Both the position numbers and the translations under genes were made by a program. Positions 53,622 through 63,204 of a stretch of 64,000 nt of DNA are shown here, piece after piece. How positions within the stretch are numbered: position 1 is the stretch's first letter; each line of letters starts with the position of its first letter. The notes beneath the pieces are model-generated. The model did no database searches. It saw only the letters and a program-made list of their open reading frames with translations, and was not told the DNA's origin. The stretch is from positions 1 to 64,000 of the forward strand of contig CAZUJU010000010.1 of the NCBI GenBank assembly GCA_964620675.1, in the 5' to 3' direction. The stretch is from CAYSFW01 sp964620675. GTDB taxonomy: Bacteria > Pseudomonadota > Gammaproteobacteria > UWMA-0217.

Positions 53622-55139
53622 TTAACCAGCGGTGCCGATTGCGGCGGAGTCGGTCGGCGCCGCAAACGTCGTTACGCGGTTACGGCCACTTTTTTTCGAC
53701 TGGTAGAGCGCGTCGTCGGCTTGCGCGATCAAGTCAGCCAGATTAGCGGCGTTCTGATCGAGCGTCGTCAAGCCGAAGCTCGAGGTGATGCGCAAGCCCT
53801 GAACGCTGCGTACGCCCACGCCGGCCTGCGCCTCGATGCGACTGCGGATGCGTTCGCCAACCTTGGTCGCGATCTCGGCTGGCATGCCGGGCAACAAGAT
53901 ACAGAACTCCTCACCGCCGTAGCGGCCAACGATATCGTTTGGTCGAACCGAGCTGCGCAGAATGTTGGCGACAACTTTGATCGCTTCATCCCCAACCGGG
54001 TGGCCATGGGTATCGTTGATGGACTTGAAGTGGTCGATGTCGCCCATGATGCAGGCCAGCGGACGACGCGCCATGAGGTGCGCCTTGATGAGGGCTTCAC
54101 CTTGCTCAAAAAATGCGCGGCGATTCAGTAGGCTGGTGAGCTGGTCGTGATTGGCGAGTCGCTGCAGTTCACGGTTCTGGTCCTCGATCTGGCTGAGCGC
54201 GCCGCGCAGCTGCGCGGTGGTTCGCTCAAGCTCGGTCACGTCGCGAAAAATGATCAGGCAGCCGCGTAGTTTGGTCTGCCCGTCGCGCACGGGCGAGGCG
54301 CTGATCATGATGCGGCGTACGCCGTCAGGCCCGCCGCGGAGGTCGATCGCCTCCGGTTCGCGCGGCTCTTCACCGCGCAGAACGATCATCCAGGGCAGGG
54401 TGTTTTCGATATTTTGAACCCCGGCGCTCAACCATTCGAGGGCGCTGAGTTTTTGCCCGATCACGGTGCGGGCGGCGTCCGGGTGCAGGCGTCGAAACGC
54501 GGCGTTGACGAGCAGGACACGTTGCCCCATGTCGATGATCATCACGCCCTCGGTCAAGGTATCGAGGGCTGCGCTCACGCGCTCGGGTATGACTTGGGTC
54601 GGGTCCAGATGCTGTAGCACCCGGCGAAGATAGAGGTAAAAGAACAAGAAGGCGCCAATGACGATCGCCAAGGGCATCATGAACGAGGGCCCGATCAGAC
54701 CACCCAGTGCGCTTTGGCTATCCGGTGGGCGGAAAGCGATCTCGATATAAGCCCACGGGGCATGGTTGGCGAGCACGGGCACCTGGAGATGATTGAGGGT
54801 CGATTTGCCTTGCGGAGGCGGCACCCAGAAGCGCCAGTGCATCGCGCTTTGCGAAATGACTTCGCCATCGGTGCGGCGAATGCCGATCGATAGAATATCG
54901 TCGTTATGCTGTTGAATCTGTGTCAGCGTTTTTGTGAGGGTGGTGCGATTATCTTGATCGAGCAGCACTCCAAGCTGGAGCGCGAGGTGCGAACTGAGTT
55001 GCTCGCGTAAGATGCGCTGCGTGCGCTGCTCATCCGGAACGATGCCAACCGCGAAGTCGAGCAGCCAGAACAGCAATACCGTGAGCGAGACTAGCCCGAG
55101 GGTTACACTGATGCTGGGACTAAGTCGCAGGGCATTCAT
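53622..55139 (-). CDS. Membrane-bound PAS-GGDEF diguanylate cyclase
   Basis: This 505-residue protein has a membrane helix (about 10-35), a periplasmic segment of about 120 residues and a second helix (about 158-178). A PAS domain follows (about 190-305), then a GGDEF domain (about 335-495). The active site RYGGEEFCILLPG is intact, so it should make cyclic di-GMP from GTP. RPND five residues upstream forms the inhibitory site (RxxD). The periplasmic part is probably the signal input. Neither effector nor EAL gene is adjacent. Confidence 0.92.
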   Translation of the reverse strand: MNALRLSPSISVTLGLVSLTVLLFWLLDFAVGIVPDEQRTQRILREQLSSHLALQLGVLLDQDNRTTLTKTLTQIQQHNDDILSIGIRRTDGEVISQSAMHWRFWVPPPQGKSTLNHLQVPVLANHAPWAYIEIAFRPPDSQSALGGLIGPSFMMPLAIVIGAFLFFYLYLRRVLQHLDPTQVIPERVSAALDTLTEGVMIIDMGQRVLLVNAAFRRLHPDAARTVIGQKLSALEWLSAGVQNIENTLPWMIVLRGEEPREPEAIDLRGGPDGVRRIMISASPVRDGQTKLRGCLIIFRDVTELERTTAQLRGALSQIEDQNRELQRLANHDQLTSLLNRRAFFEQGEALIKAHLMARRPLACIMGDIDHFKSINDTHGHPVGDEAIKVVANILRSSVRPNDIVGRYGGEEFCILLPGMPAEIATKVGERIRSRIEAQAGVGVRSVQGLRITSSFGLTTLDQNAANLADLIAQADDALYQSKKSGRNRVTTFAAPTDSAAIGTAG

Positions 55140-55487
55140 CCACGTACAATTCTTGTCGGTATTCCATCACGATAGGTATCGGCACGCACGCCGTAAACTT
55201 TAGAGGTCAGGGTCCTCGGTAGCGATCGTCGGGGAACGCTAACGGATACCAAGGGCGACGCGATCGGCGCCCGTTTTCCCATTCGATCTCAACCCGCCAT
55301 GCTGAACCAGTCGACTGCTTCCAGCGTGCGGAGTTGATGCCCCATACGCGGGGTTCTGTGGACCAATGGCGCTATTTTCGCGCTGGAATGTCCTGTGCCG
55401 ATTGTCGGGTCCGAAGCAGTCGGGCGCGCGCAGGCACCTCACCGGGGCGGCCTAACCGGCTGGGTTTGGCGGGGGTTTAGCCGCCAC
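55140..55487. other. Intergenic region between the GGDEF and cNMP-rhodanese genes
   Basis: These 348 bp show no convincing gene. Imperfect inverted repeats (near 55447-55456 and 55481-55490) follow and overlap the stop of the minus-strand cNMP-rhodanese gene. There is no T-run. Confidence 0.35.
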
Positions 55488-56567
55488 TCATTGAGGTGGT
55501 TCGACGCGTCGCGTGCCGCGAGAAGTTTGAATGCCAAGTAGTCCGCCTTTCAGTACATGGGCGACGTAACCATGTTGCTCCAGAATAAAAGCGGCAGCCT
55601 GACTGAGTTTGCCTGAGTCGCAATAGACGATGTACGGCTTGTCATGCGTGAGCTGCTCGAGTTTGCGCCGTATGATTGGCAGTGGCAGGTTGCAGCTTTG
55701 ATTGATTCGCGATTTTTGGAATTCATTCGGCAAGCGCACGTCAATCAGATTCGCCTGTTGTGCCTTGATCATTCGAGCAGCGTCGCCGTACTTGATCCAG
55801 CGTGTGGCGGGCTCGTTCACGAGCTTCAGGAAATCGTCTTTCGACAGGCGCATGATGACACCCTCACGCGTCGCTTTGACCGTGGCGTTGCGCGGTGTGC
55901 CGACGATCAAGGCCTCTTCGCCAAATAGGTCACCAGGGTTGAGTTCGGCGACGGCCATCGGGCGCGAGTCGACCGAAAACTGGCGAATGACTTGGCATTT
56001 GCCGCTGGCGACCACGTAGAAAAAATCACCGGCTTCGCCCTGCGATACGACGACATCGCCGACGGCCACCTTAATCGGTTTCAGGCGGTAGAATAGGGTT
56101 TGTAGGTTGTCCGATGGGATCTTGTAGAAAATCGGGTTGCGCAGGAAACGCGCCATCCAGTCTTGTTCGTTCGGGTTGTCGTCGGTCGCGATATCTTCGA
56201 CTTCGTAACCGCCGACTTGTTGCCAGCTGACGGACATGTCGAACTCGCGCTTGCTGATCGTGACGTAGACAATATCTCCGGCCGCGATGACGCGAAATTT
56301 TTTGGGGTCGACGTGATTGATCTGGTACTTGGCGATATCGTGCTGATGGCTGATATGCGACACCACCGCGCCGTCTTGCAGGATCGCGATCGTGCCATCG
56401 AGTAGAAACAGATACTGGGCCGGATTGTCGACCTCAGTGGTCAAGTCGCTGTCCTTGGGCGAGCGGTAAATTTTGGAATACTTGATGATGAAGTCCAAGG
56501 TGTCGGACTTCACGAGTGCGAGTGGCGCGAGCTGCCGGAGTTTTTCCTTGAGTTCTTGGTGTTGCAT
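55488..56567 (-). CDS. Two cyclic-nucleotide-binding domains fused to rhodanese
   Basis: This 359-residue cytoplasmic protein has an N-terminal cNMP-like domain (about 10-125), a second one (about 142-255) and a C-terminal rhodanese domain (about 262-352). The second domain has a complete phosphate-binding segment, LNPGDLFGEEALIVGTPRNA with Glu and Arg; the first is degenerate. The rhodanese loop YCDSGK carries the cysteine that could take sulfur. No DNA-binding domain is present. A role linking nucleotide sensing to sulfur chemistry is inference only. Confidence 0.85.
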   Translation of the reverse strand: MQHQELKEKLRQLAPLALVKSDTLDFIIKYSKIYRSPKDSDLTTEVDNPAQYLFLLDGTIAILQDGAVVSHISHQHDIAKYQINHVDPKKFRVIAAGDIVYVTISKREFDMSVSWQQVGGYEVEDIATDDNPNEQDWMARFLRNPIFYKIPSDNLQTLFYRLKPIKVAVGDVVVSQGEAGDFFYVVASGKCQVIRQFSVDSRPMAVAELNPGDLFGEEALIVGTPRNATVKATREGVIMRLSKDDFLKLVNEPATRWIKYGDAARMIKAQQANLIDVRLPNEFQKSRINQSCNLPLPIIRRKLEQLTHDKPYIVYCDSGKLSQAAAFILEQHGYVAHVLKGGLLGIQTSRGTRRVEPPQ

Positions 56568-56777
56568 GACGCTTTCTTATTATTAGATGTGGATAACTTC
56601 TCGACCCGCCAACACCCTTATTGTGGGCTAGCGCGCGATCATTGTCTGTGAAGTGGGCCACCGAATTCCAGTGGCCGATACGGGGGATGCCCAGACGCGC
56701 CTCGGCAAGGTCTGCCGAGGTCGGAAGGAGGGGGCAGCCAGCTGTGAATGCGGCTCGCGGACCGTGGCCAGGCGTGG

Positions 56778-58085
56778 TCAGCTTGGCGGGATGCTCAGGC
56801 GTTGGTCCGGCGTCAGCTTGTCGCTGGTCAGCCCATTGGTCGACTTGATCATCGCAATGGGTACGCCATACATCCGGCTCAACTTGGCAAGGGTCTCGCC
56901 GGCTTTGACGCGATGTACCTTGACTGCCGCTTTACCGGAACGCGTGTGAGCGGCTGGTACCGTCGTGTTGTCCGGCTGCGTCGGTGACACGGCGACCTTG
57001 AACCGATCCGGCGCATCGTCGCGTAAACGACTGGCCAGTGCCAGTGGAACGAGGAGGTTGTAAGGCTCACCACCGGGCGTGACATCACGGAGCAATCCGG
57101 CATTGAGCCGGCGGAGTTGTCCGAGGTCGGATCCGGTTTCGGCCGCGATCTTGTTCAGGGAGATTCCGCGCTCGCTGGTCTCGATTGCGACCAAGCTCGG
57201 TTCATCGGGAATCGGCCACAGCTCGATACCGTAATACTCGGGCATCTGAACGATCGAGAGCACCGCTAGAAAGCGCGGCACGTACTGGCTGGTCTCAGTT
57301 CGCAAATCGAGGTTCCAGTAGTCCGTTGGCTTCTGTTGCCGGGTATTGGCCTCAATAGCGCGAACAATGTTCATTTCGCCCATGTTGTAGCCCGCGAGCG
57401 CGTGTAGCCAGTCGCCTTGAAACATGTCGCTCAGTTTGCGCAGGTAGCGGATCGCCGCGTCGGTGGATGCGATGATGTCGCGGCGACCATCGTAGAGCTC
57501 GTTGCGCGCGAGGCCATAGGTCTTGCCGGTGGCGGCTATGAACTGCCAAATGCCGTTGGCGCCTGACTTTGAGACGGCATCGACAATAAATGCGCTCTCG
57601 ACGATCGGCAGCAGTGCCAACTCCAGTGGCAATTTATCTTGCGCCAGGGAATCGAGGATGTAATGCATGAAGGGTTCGGCGCGTTGCGTCACCATATTGA
57701 GATAACGCGGCTCGTTCAGGTAGCGCTCGCGCTCGGCGGCGATTCGCGGGTGATTGGGATCGAATTCGATGGACACATTCTTGCGAATACGGTCCCAGAC
57801 GCTATCGTGAACCAACGAGTAGCTGCGCAAATCGGGTTTGGGCGGTTTGGCGGTCACGAAGACCGGGATCTCCGGCTCGGCGGCGGCGAAACGCTTCGGG
57901 GTTGAGGGCGGCGGAACCGGACGTGCGGTCGGCATATTTGCCGCGACGGTCACTGGCCGCGTGGCTTGTTCATCGTCGCCCGCGAGCTCCAGCGTCGCGG
58001 TGCAGCCAGTGGTGGCGAGTGCGGTTACGGTCAGCAACACGCGCGATGCGCGACGCAGTGACCGAATGAGCTCGTGGGGTGGCAT
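56778..58085 (-). CDS. mltD: Membrane-bound lytic murein transglycosylase D (MltD-like)
   Basis: This 435-residue lipoprotein has a signal with lipobox ALATTGC (Cys28) and a proline-rich linker. The lytic transglycosylase domain (about 130-260) has its catalytic Glu in PIVESAFIVDAVSKSGANGI and continues with WQFIAATGKTYGL. One C-terminal LysM domain (VHRVKAGETLAKLSRMYGVP) is clear and one degenerate LysM may precede it. It cleaves peptidoglycan glycan strands from the inner face of the outer membrane. It is divergent from the methyltransferase gene. Confidence 0.92.
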   Translation of the reverse strand: MPPHELIRSLRRASRVLLTVTALATTGCTATLELAGDDEQATRPVTVAANMPTARPVPPPSTPKRFAAAEPEIPVFVTAKPPKPDLRSYSLVHDSVWDRIRKNVSIEFDPNHPRIAAERERYLNEPRYLNMVTQRAEPFMHYILDSLAQDKLPLELALLPIVESAFIVDAVSKSGANGIWQFIAATGKTYGLARNELYDGRRDIIASTDAAIRYLRKLSDMFQGDWLHALAGYNMGEMNIVRAIEANTRQQKPTDYWNLDLRTETSQYVPRFLAVLSIVQMPEYYGIELWPIPDEPSLVAIETSERGISLNKIAAETGSDLGQLRRLNAGLLRDVTPGGEPYNLLVPLALASRLRDDAPDRFKVAVSPTQPDNTTVPAAHTRSGKAAVKVHRVKAGETLAKLSRMYGVPIAMIKSTNGLTSDKLTPDQRLSIPPS

Positions 58086-58512
58086 TCGGCGTTCTCCTTT
58101 TAAGGCATCGTCCTGATGCGGTGTTTTTTAGGCCGAACTCGTTCACGGGCGTAGCGCATGTCGAGGTGCTGCACTGCCTGATGAACCGGAACGACGTTTC
58201 AGTCTCGCTCGTTTGTCCAACGTCGCAGGTCGCGACCTCGAACCTACCAAATCGCCGGGCTTGACCCTTCGGCAATGACCCGCGAGTGTGGTTTCACGCT
58301 AACGTTTCTGCGCTTCGTAGACGCATGCGCGTGGCGTGCTGAAACCGAGGCGCAGAGGATTCCGCGACTCGAAGTATAATACCGGTCACACTTGAGTACG
58401 AGCGTTCGTAACGACGAGGGGTGGCAGGTTGCGTTGCCGTGCCCTCTTGCGTGGTGGTGCCGGATCGGCGAGCATCGATTCGAATCACGTCCGTGAACGC
58501 TATATCCAATCC
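58086..58512. promoter_or_regulatory. Divergent promoter region between mltD and the methyltransferase
   Basis: No gene is convincing in these 427 bp. A perfect TATAAT on the plus strand (58375-58380) lies 133 bp before the methyltransferase gene but lacks a matching -35. The mltD promoter should lie on the other side. In Pseudomonas gloB would occupy this position. Confidence 0.35.
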
Positions 58513-59235
58513 ATGTCAATGAACGATTCTTTTCGTAACTATCTGAATACTTGGTACGCCACACCCTCGGGTGCGGTTTTTGCCAAACAGATGGATGATC
58601 TGTTGACGCCTTGGTTGCAGGGGGTATTCGGGTATCACGGGGTCCAATTGGGCAACTTCGTGCCCGAGACGCCGTTAATTCGCCACGCGCGCACCAACCA
58701 TACCGTCATCGCCGATTGCGAGCGCGACGGGGGCGTATGCTGCACGGCCGAGGCGATGCCATTCGCGACCGACGCACTCGATCTGTTGATACTGCCGCAT
58801 ACGCTGGAACTCTCGGAGGATCCGCGCGCCGTGCTGCGCGAAGTCGATCGTGTCCTGGTGCCGGACGGACGGCTGTTGATCATCGGCATGGATCCGTGGA
58901 CGCTATGGAACGGTTTACAGCGTCTCAAGGGGCGGCGTTACCCGTTCCATACCCAAGGCCGCATCAAGGATTGGCTGGACCTGCTCGGTCTGGAGCAAGA
59001 GCGCAGTGCACTCCTGCCGGTTTCGCGCTGGAATCTGCCGGAATGGTTGGCGCGTTGGCCCAAGACCCGACAGCTCGGTAATCTGATGGCCTCGAACGTA
59101 GCCGGTGGCTACGCCATCATGGCGCAAAAGCGAACCACGACAATGACGACCGTGCGGATGCGCTGGCGGCTCAAGCCGCGGTTGGTCGCGGGTGGTTTTA
59201 CCCGACCCGCGGTACGTAACGGCAACCATGGCTGA
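58513..59235 (+). CDS. Class I SAM-dependent methyltransferase-like protein
   Basis: This 240-residue protein has the reduced methyltransferase fold conserved next to rnhA in Pseudomonas. AMPFATDALDLLILPHTLEL and DPRAVLREVDRVLVPDGRLL are the clearest parts. The classical glycine-rich SAM loop is weak or absent near the N terminus (about residues 45-60), as in its relatives. The substrate is unknown. Two ATG codons occur two codons apart at the start. Its end overlaps rnhA by 8 bp. Confidence 0.85.
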   Translation: MSMNDSFRNYLNTWYATPSGAVFAKQMDDLLTPWLQGVFGYHGVQLGNFVPETPLIRHARTNHTVIADCERDGGVCCTAEAMPFATDALDLLILPHTLELSEDPRAVLREVDRVLVPDGRLLIIGMDPWTLWNGLQRLKGRRYPFHTQGRIKDWLDLLGLEQERSALLPVSRWNLPEWLARWPKTRQLGNLMASNVAGGYAIMAQKRTTTMTTVRMRWRLKPRLVAGGFTRPAVRNGNHG

Positions 59236-59680
59236 AGTGATCGAGATCTTTACCGATGGCGCCTGTCGCGGTAATCCCGGGCCGGGCGGCTGGGGCGCTT
59301 TGTTGCGGTTTGGCGATCATGTCAAGGAGCTGTCGGGTTCGGAACGTGAGACCACCAACAACCGGATGGAAATGATGGCCGCGATCGCCGCGCTCGAAAG
59401 TCTGCGCCACGACCGCTTTCGCGTCGTGCTGACCACCGACTCTCGTTATGTGCAGGACGGCATCCGACAATGGCTACCAAACTGGAAGCGTCGGGGCTGG
59501 CGCACCGCGAGCCGCCAGCCGGTAAAAAACGTCGATCTCTGGCAGCGGCTCGACACCGTTGCGCAACGGTTCGAGATCGACTGGCGCTGGGTCAAAGGTC
59601 ATAGCGGGCACCCCGAAAACGAGCGCGTCGACGAGCTTGCCAACGAGGCGATCGACCAGATGCTGGCGGCGCGACGTTGA
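59228..59680 (+). CDS. rnhA: Ribonuclease HI
   Basis: This 150-residue enzyme removes RNA from RNA-DNA hybrids. The acidic residues Asp10 (FTDGACRGNPGPGGWG), Glu48 (TTNNRMEMMAAI), Asp71 (TTDSRYV) and the Asp in NERVDELANEA are all present, as is the basic handle region (LPNWKRRGWRT). The start at 59228 overlaps the methyltransferase gene. Confidence 0.97.
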   Translation: MAEVIEIFTDGACRGNPGPGGWGALLRFGDHVKELSGSERETTNNRMEMMAAIAALESLRHDRFRVVLTTDSRYVQDGIRQWLPNWKRRGWRTASRQPVKNVDLWQRLDTVAQRFEIDWRWVKGHSGHPENERVDELANEAIDQMLAARR

Positions 59681-59725
59681 TCTGAGTGCTTTCCTGAGTC
59701 ACCCGAACACGAAGCGAACGCCGGC

Positions 59726-60424
59726 ATGCGACAAGTCGTACTCGATACCGAGACCACTGGATTGGAGGTTGAGCAAGGTCACCGCGTGATCGAAATCGGT
59801 TGCGTCGAGTTGCTGAACCGGCGGATCACGCGGCGCGACTTTCACCACTATCTCCAGCCTGATCGCGAAATCGATGAGGGCGCGATCGCTGTGCACGGCA
59901 TCAGTAACGAGTTTCTCGCCGACAAGCCGCGTATGCGCGACATCGCCGAACAGTTTCTCGAATTCGTTCGTGATGCCGAGCTCATCATTCACAACGCGCC
60001 ATTTGACGTTGGTTTTCTCAACGGCGAGTTGACGCGCTTGGGGGCGCACTGGGGCAAGCTGACCGACCATTGCACGGTCGTTGATACGCTGGAGATGGCA
60101 CGCAGCCGGTATCCGGGGCAGAAAAACAATCTCGACGCGCTCTGCAAGCGGCTTGGCGTCGACAACTCCCATCGCGAATTACACGGCGCGCTGCTCGATG
60201 CGAGGATCCTCGCGGATGTCTACCTCACCATGACGGGTGGGCAGACAACGCTCGGCTTGGGAGACGACGCCAACGATGAGGGGCAGGAACGTGTGAGTGC
60301 CCCGCGTAGCCTGCAACGTACCGCACCGATTCGGGTCGTGCGGGCGAACGATTCCGAGCTGGAACGACATTCCGCGTTGTTGGCGGTGGTCGAAAAGGCG
60401 GGTGGCAAACGGATCTGGCAGTAG
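59726..60424 (+). CDS. dnaQ: DNA polymerase III epsilon subunit
   Basis: This 232-residue proofreading exonuclease has the ExoI motif VLDTETTGLE (Asp7, Glu9), ExoII NAPFDVGFLNGEL and ExoIII HRELHGALLDARILADVY. The C-terminal extension of about 55 residues is the segment that binds the alpha subunit. It follows rnhA by 45 bp in a conserved arrangement and is convergent with smpB. Confidence 0.95.
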   Translation: MRQVVLDTETTGLEVEQGHRVIEIGCVELLNRRITRRDFHHYLQPDREIDEGAIAVHGISNEFLADKPRMRDIAEQFLEFVRDAELIIHNAPFDVGFLNGELTRLGAHWGKLTDHCTVVDTLEMARSRYPGQKNNLDALCKRLGVDNSHRELHGALLDARILADVYLTMTGGQTTLGLGDDANDEGQERVSAPRSLQRTAPIRVVRANDSELERHSALLAVVEKAGGKRIWQ

Positions 60425-60436
60425 CGCCCGAACCCG

Positions 60437-60904
60437 TCACTTTTTGAGCAATCGTTCCTTTTGCCGCTGCCAGTCGCGATCCTTCTCGGTGGCGCGCTTG
60501 TCGTGTTGCTTTTTGCCCTTGCCGAGCCCCAGCTCCAACTTGGCACGTCCATTTTTCCAGTACAGCCCCAACGGCACCAGGGTGTAGCCCTTACGTTCGA
60601 CGGCGCCGATCAGGCGGTTGATTTCGTTGCGATGCAGCAACAGGCGGCGGGTGCGGGTCGGATCAGCGACGATGTGGGTCGATGCCGAGCTTAAGGCCGA
60701 AATGTGGCAGCCGAAAAGAAACGCCTCGCCGTCCTTCAACAGCGCGTAGCTTTCCTTCAACTGCACGCGACCCGCGCGCAGGCTCTTGACCTCCCAGCCC
60801 TGCAACTCCATGCCGGCCTCGAATCGTTCTTCGATGAAAAAATCGAACCGCGCCGATTTGTTCTGCGCGATGCTGCCCTGGGTTTTCGGTTTTGCTTGTG
60901 TCAT
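60437..60904 (-). CDS. smpB: SsrA-binding protein SmpB
   Basis: This 155-residue RNA-binding protein delivers tmRNA to stalled ribosomes. NKSARFDFFIEERFEAGMEL, QGWEVKSLRAGRVQLKESYA and the basic C-terminal tail (KKQHDKRATEKDRDWQRQKE) are conserved. The start at 60904 gives the standard N terminus. I found no ssrA gene in the window. Confidence 0.96.
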   Translation of the reverse strand: MTQAKPKTQGSIAQNKSARFDFFIEERFEAGMELQGWEVKSLRAGRVQLKESYALLKDGEAFLFGCHISALSSASTHIVADPTRTRRLLLHRNEINRLIGAVERKGYTLVPLGLYWKNGRAKLELGLGKGKKQHDKRATEKDRDWQRQKERLLKK

Positions 60905-61095
60905 CGCGCGATTATACGGACGGAAGCCACCGCCTTGGCAATCCGTCGCCGCGCGAAGATCTGCGGTCGCTGGCGACCGTGCCGGTTTGCCGCATCGCCG
61001 GTGCCGGCGCGTGCGGCAATTGGTCGCCGCAGGGCAAAACTTGAGATGAACTCTCGAACTCTTACAATGGCGTTTTGAATGTCGGCGGGCTTGCA

Positions 61096-62478
61096 ATGAA
61101 ACATTCTGGTACTGCGCCACGACGCGTCTCGCTGCACGGTCAGTGGTCGAGTCGGCTCGCGTTCATCCTCGCGGCATCCGGTTCCGCGGTGGGCCTCGGC
61201 AATATCTGGAAGTTCCCCTATGTGACCGGCCAGAACGGTGGTGGCGCGTTCGTGCTGGTCTACCTGCTCTGTATCGCCTTGATCGGCATCCCCATCATGA
61301 TCGCGGAGATCATGCTCGGTCGGCGCGGGCGCCAAAGTCCGATGAATACGATGGCAACGCTGGCGCGGGAGGAAGGTGCGAGCCGAATCTGGCGTTGGCT
61401 CGGGGGCATGGGGATTGTCGCCGGGGTCATGATCCTGTCGTTTTACAGCGTGATCGGTGGCTGGACCTTGGCCTACGCGCTCAAGGCAGTCGCAAATGAT
61501 TTCGCGGGCGGCGATGGGGCCGCGATGAGTGCGCTGTTCGGTGCTTTCATTTCGAGTTGGGAAAGCCTGTTGCTCTGGCATACGTTGTTCATGGTGATGA
61601 CCATGTTGGTGGTGGCGCGTGGCGTGCGCGGCGGATTGGAGCGAGCGACGACGCTGATGATGCCGGGGCTGTTGATGATCATTTTGCTGCTGCTTGGTTA
61701 TGCCATCGCGGAGGGCGATTTTCCGCGCGCGGTGGCCTATCTGTTCAATCCGGATTTCTCGAAAGTGACTACCGATACGGTTGTTGTCGCGATGGGGCAG
61801 GCCTTTTTTACGCTCTCGCTCGGCATGGGCGCGATCATGATGTACGGCTCTTACCTGCCTGACCGCGTCTCGATCGGGCGCTCGGCGATCATCGTCGCGG
61901 CTGCCGATACCGCCGTCGCCTTGCTGGCTGGGCTTGCGATTTTCCCAATCGTCTTTGGCTTTGGTCTCGCGTCCGGTTCCGGGCCAGGATTGATCTTCGA
62001 GACCTTGCCGATCGCGTTTGGGCGGATGCCGGGAGGCGTGTTCATTGGGGCGTTGTTTTTTATCATGCTGGTTCTCGCGGCGTGGACCTCGGCGATTTCG
62101 ATCATCGAGCCTGCGGTCGCTTATCTCGTTGAGAATCGCGGATTGAGTCGGGCCGCCGCGGCCGCGGTTGCCGGCATCGCGACCTGGACGCTCGGTATCG
62201 GGACCGTTCTGTCGTTCAATCTCTGGGCTGAACTCACCCTATTGGGAAAGACCTTCTTCGACTGGATGGATTACCTGACGGCCAATATCATGCTGCCACT
62301 CGGCGGCCTGCTGATAGCGGTGTTTGCTGCCTGGGTGATGAAACGCGAACACGCGCTCGACGAACTCCGCATGCGCGACGGTCCGGCCTTTGAGCTATGG
62401 CATGTCTTGGTGCGCTTTGTCGCGCCGCTCGGGGTGTTACTGGTATTTCTGAGTGCGTTGGGGATAATCCGCGCATGA
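61096..62478 (+). CDS. Sodium-dependent transporter, NSS family
   Basis: This 460-residue membrane protein belongs to the neurotransmitter:sodium symporter family. Helix 1 reads RLAFILAASGSAVGLGNIWK with the unwound Gly region, followed by FPYVTGQNGGGAFVLVYL. About 11-12 helices are visible. Bacterial members import amino acids such as tryptophan, tyrosine or leucine with Na+. The start at 61096 is favoured over an upstream TTG. Its stop overlaps the ratA start by 4 bp. Confidence 0.92.
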   Translation: MKHSGTAPRRVSLHGQWSSRLAFILAASGSAVGLGNIWKFPYVTGQNGGGAFVLVYLLCIALIGIPIMIAEIMLGRRGRQSPMNTMATLAREEGASRIWRWLGGMGIVAGVMILSFYSVIGGWTLAYALKAVANDFAGGDGAAMSALFGAFISSWESLLLWHTLFMVMTMLVVARGVRGGLERATTLMMPGLLMIILLLLGYAIAEGDFPRAVAYLFNPDFSKVTTDTVVVAMGQAFFTLSLGMGAIMMYGSYLPDRVSIGRSAIIVAAADTAVALLAGLAIFPIVFGFGLASGSGPGLIFETLPIAFGRMPGGVFIGALFFIMLVLAAWTSAISIIEPAVAYLVENRGLSRAAAAAVAGIATWTLGIGTVLSFNLWAELTLLGKTFFDWMDYLTANIMLPLGGLLIAVFAAWVMKREHALDELRMRDGPAFELWHVLVRFVAPLGVLLVFLSALGIIRA

Positions 62479-62909
62479 CCACCATCAGCCGCAGTGCCAT
62501 CGTGCCGTTCACGCCCCGCCAGATGTTCCAGCTGGTGAACGATGTGCCGTCTTATCCACAGTTTCTGCCGTGGTGTGCGGCGGCGAACCAGCATTATCGC
62601 GATCCCGAGTGCCTTGAGGCCACGATCGAACTCGCCAAAGGCGCGGTTCGCAAACAGTTCACGACGGTCAATCGCATTCAGGCGGACAAGATGATCGAAT
62701 TGCGGCTGGCCGATGGTCCCTTCAAGCGACTGGAGGGTTTCTGGCGTTTTGATCCGCTTGACGAAGGACGTGCCTGCAAGGTGACGCTGGACCTTGATTT
62801 CGAGTTTTCAAGTCGGGTCATGACCTTGACAGTTGGACCCGTGTTCACGGCGGTGGCCAACGCGCTTGTCGATGCCTTTGTCAGTCGGGCCCGCACCGTC
62901 TATGCCTAA
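62475..62909 (+). CDS. ratA: RatA/Coq10-family START-domain protein
   Basis: This 144-residue protein has the START-like fold: SAIVPFTPRQMFQLVNDVPS followed by YPQFLPWCAAA, and the C-terminal amphipathic helix ALVDAFVSRARTVY. In E. coli RatA was reported to block 70S formation; the eukaryotic homologue Coq10 binds ubiquinone. The ratA-rnfH pair near smpB is conserved in gammaproteobacteria. It overlaps rnfH by 8 bp. Confidence 0.93.
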   Translation: MTTISRSAIVPFTPRQMFQLVNDVPSYPQFLPWCAAANQHYRDPECLEATIELAKGAVRKQFTTVNRIQADKMIELRLADGPFKRLEGFWRFDPLDEGRACKVTLDLDFEFSSRVMTLTVGPVFTAVANALVDAFVSRARTVYA

Positions 62910-63204
62910 CCATCGAACCCTGCATGTCGAAGTCGTGTACGCCCTGGCGCGCGAACAGGCCCTGGTCGCGGTCGAGGTGCCGGAGGGGGCAACGATTGAA
63001 GAGGCTATCCGTCGCAGCGGTTTGCTGGAGCGCTACCCCGAGATCGAACTGGGTCGGAACAAGGTCGGCGTATTTGGACATGCGCAGAAGCTGGAAAACA
63101 CACTGCGCGAGCGCGACCGAGTCGAAATCTATCGCCCGATCCAATGCGATCCCAAGGAAGTCCGACGCCAACGCGCTAAATCGGGCAAAAAGTCCGCCGA
63201 TTAA
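62902..63204 (+). CDS. rnfH: RnfH family protein (RatB)
   Basis: This 100-residue ubiquitin-fold protein matches UPF0125/RnfH: VEVVYALAREQALVAVEVPE, then VGVFGHAQKLENTLRERDRV and EIYRPIQCDPKEVRRQRAK. Its molecular function is not established; in E. coli it is the partner gene of ratA. A rho-independent terminator lies about 190 bp after it. Confidence 0.93.
   Translation: MPNHRTLHVEVVYALAREQALVAVEVPEGATIEEAIRRSGLLERYPEIELGRNKVGVFGHAQKLENTLRERDRVEIYRPIQCDPKEVRRQRAKSGKKSAD

Noticed and set aside
58480..58497. GATTCGAATC as a tRNA T-loop
   Set aside because: No acceptor stem, anticodon arm or CCA-side pairing surrounds it; it lies just upstream of a methyltransferase gene.
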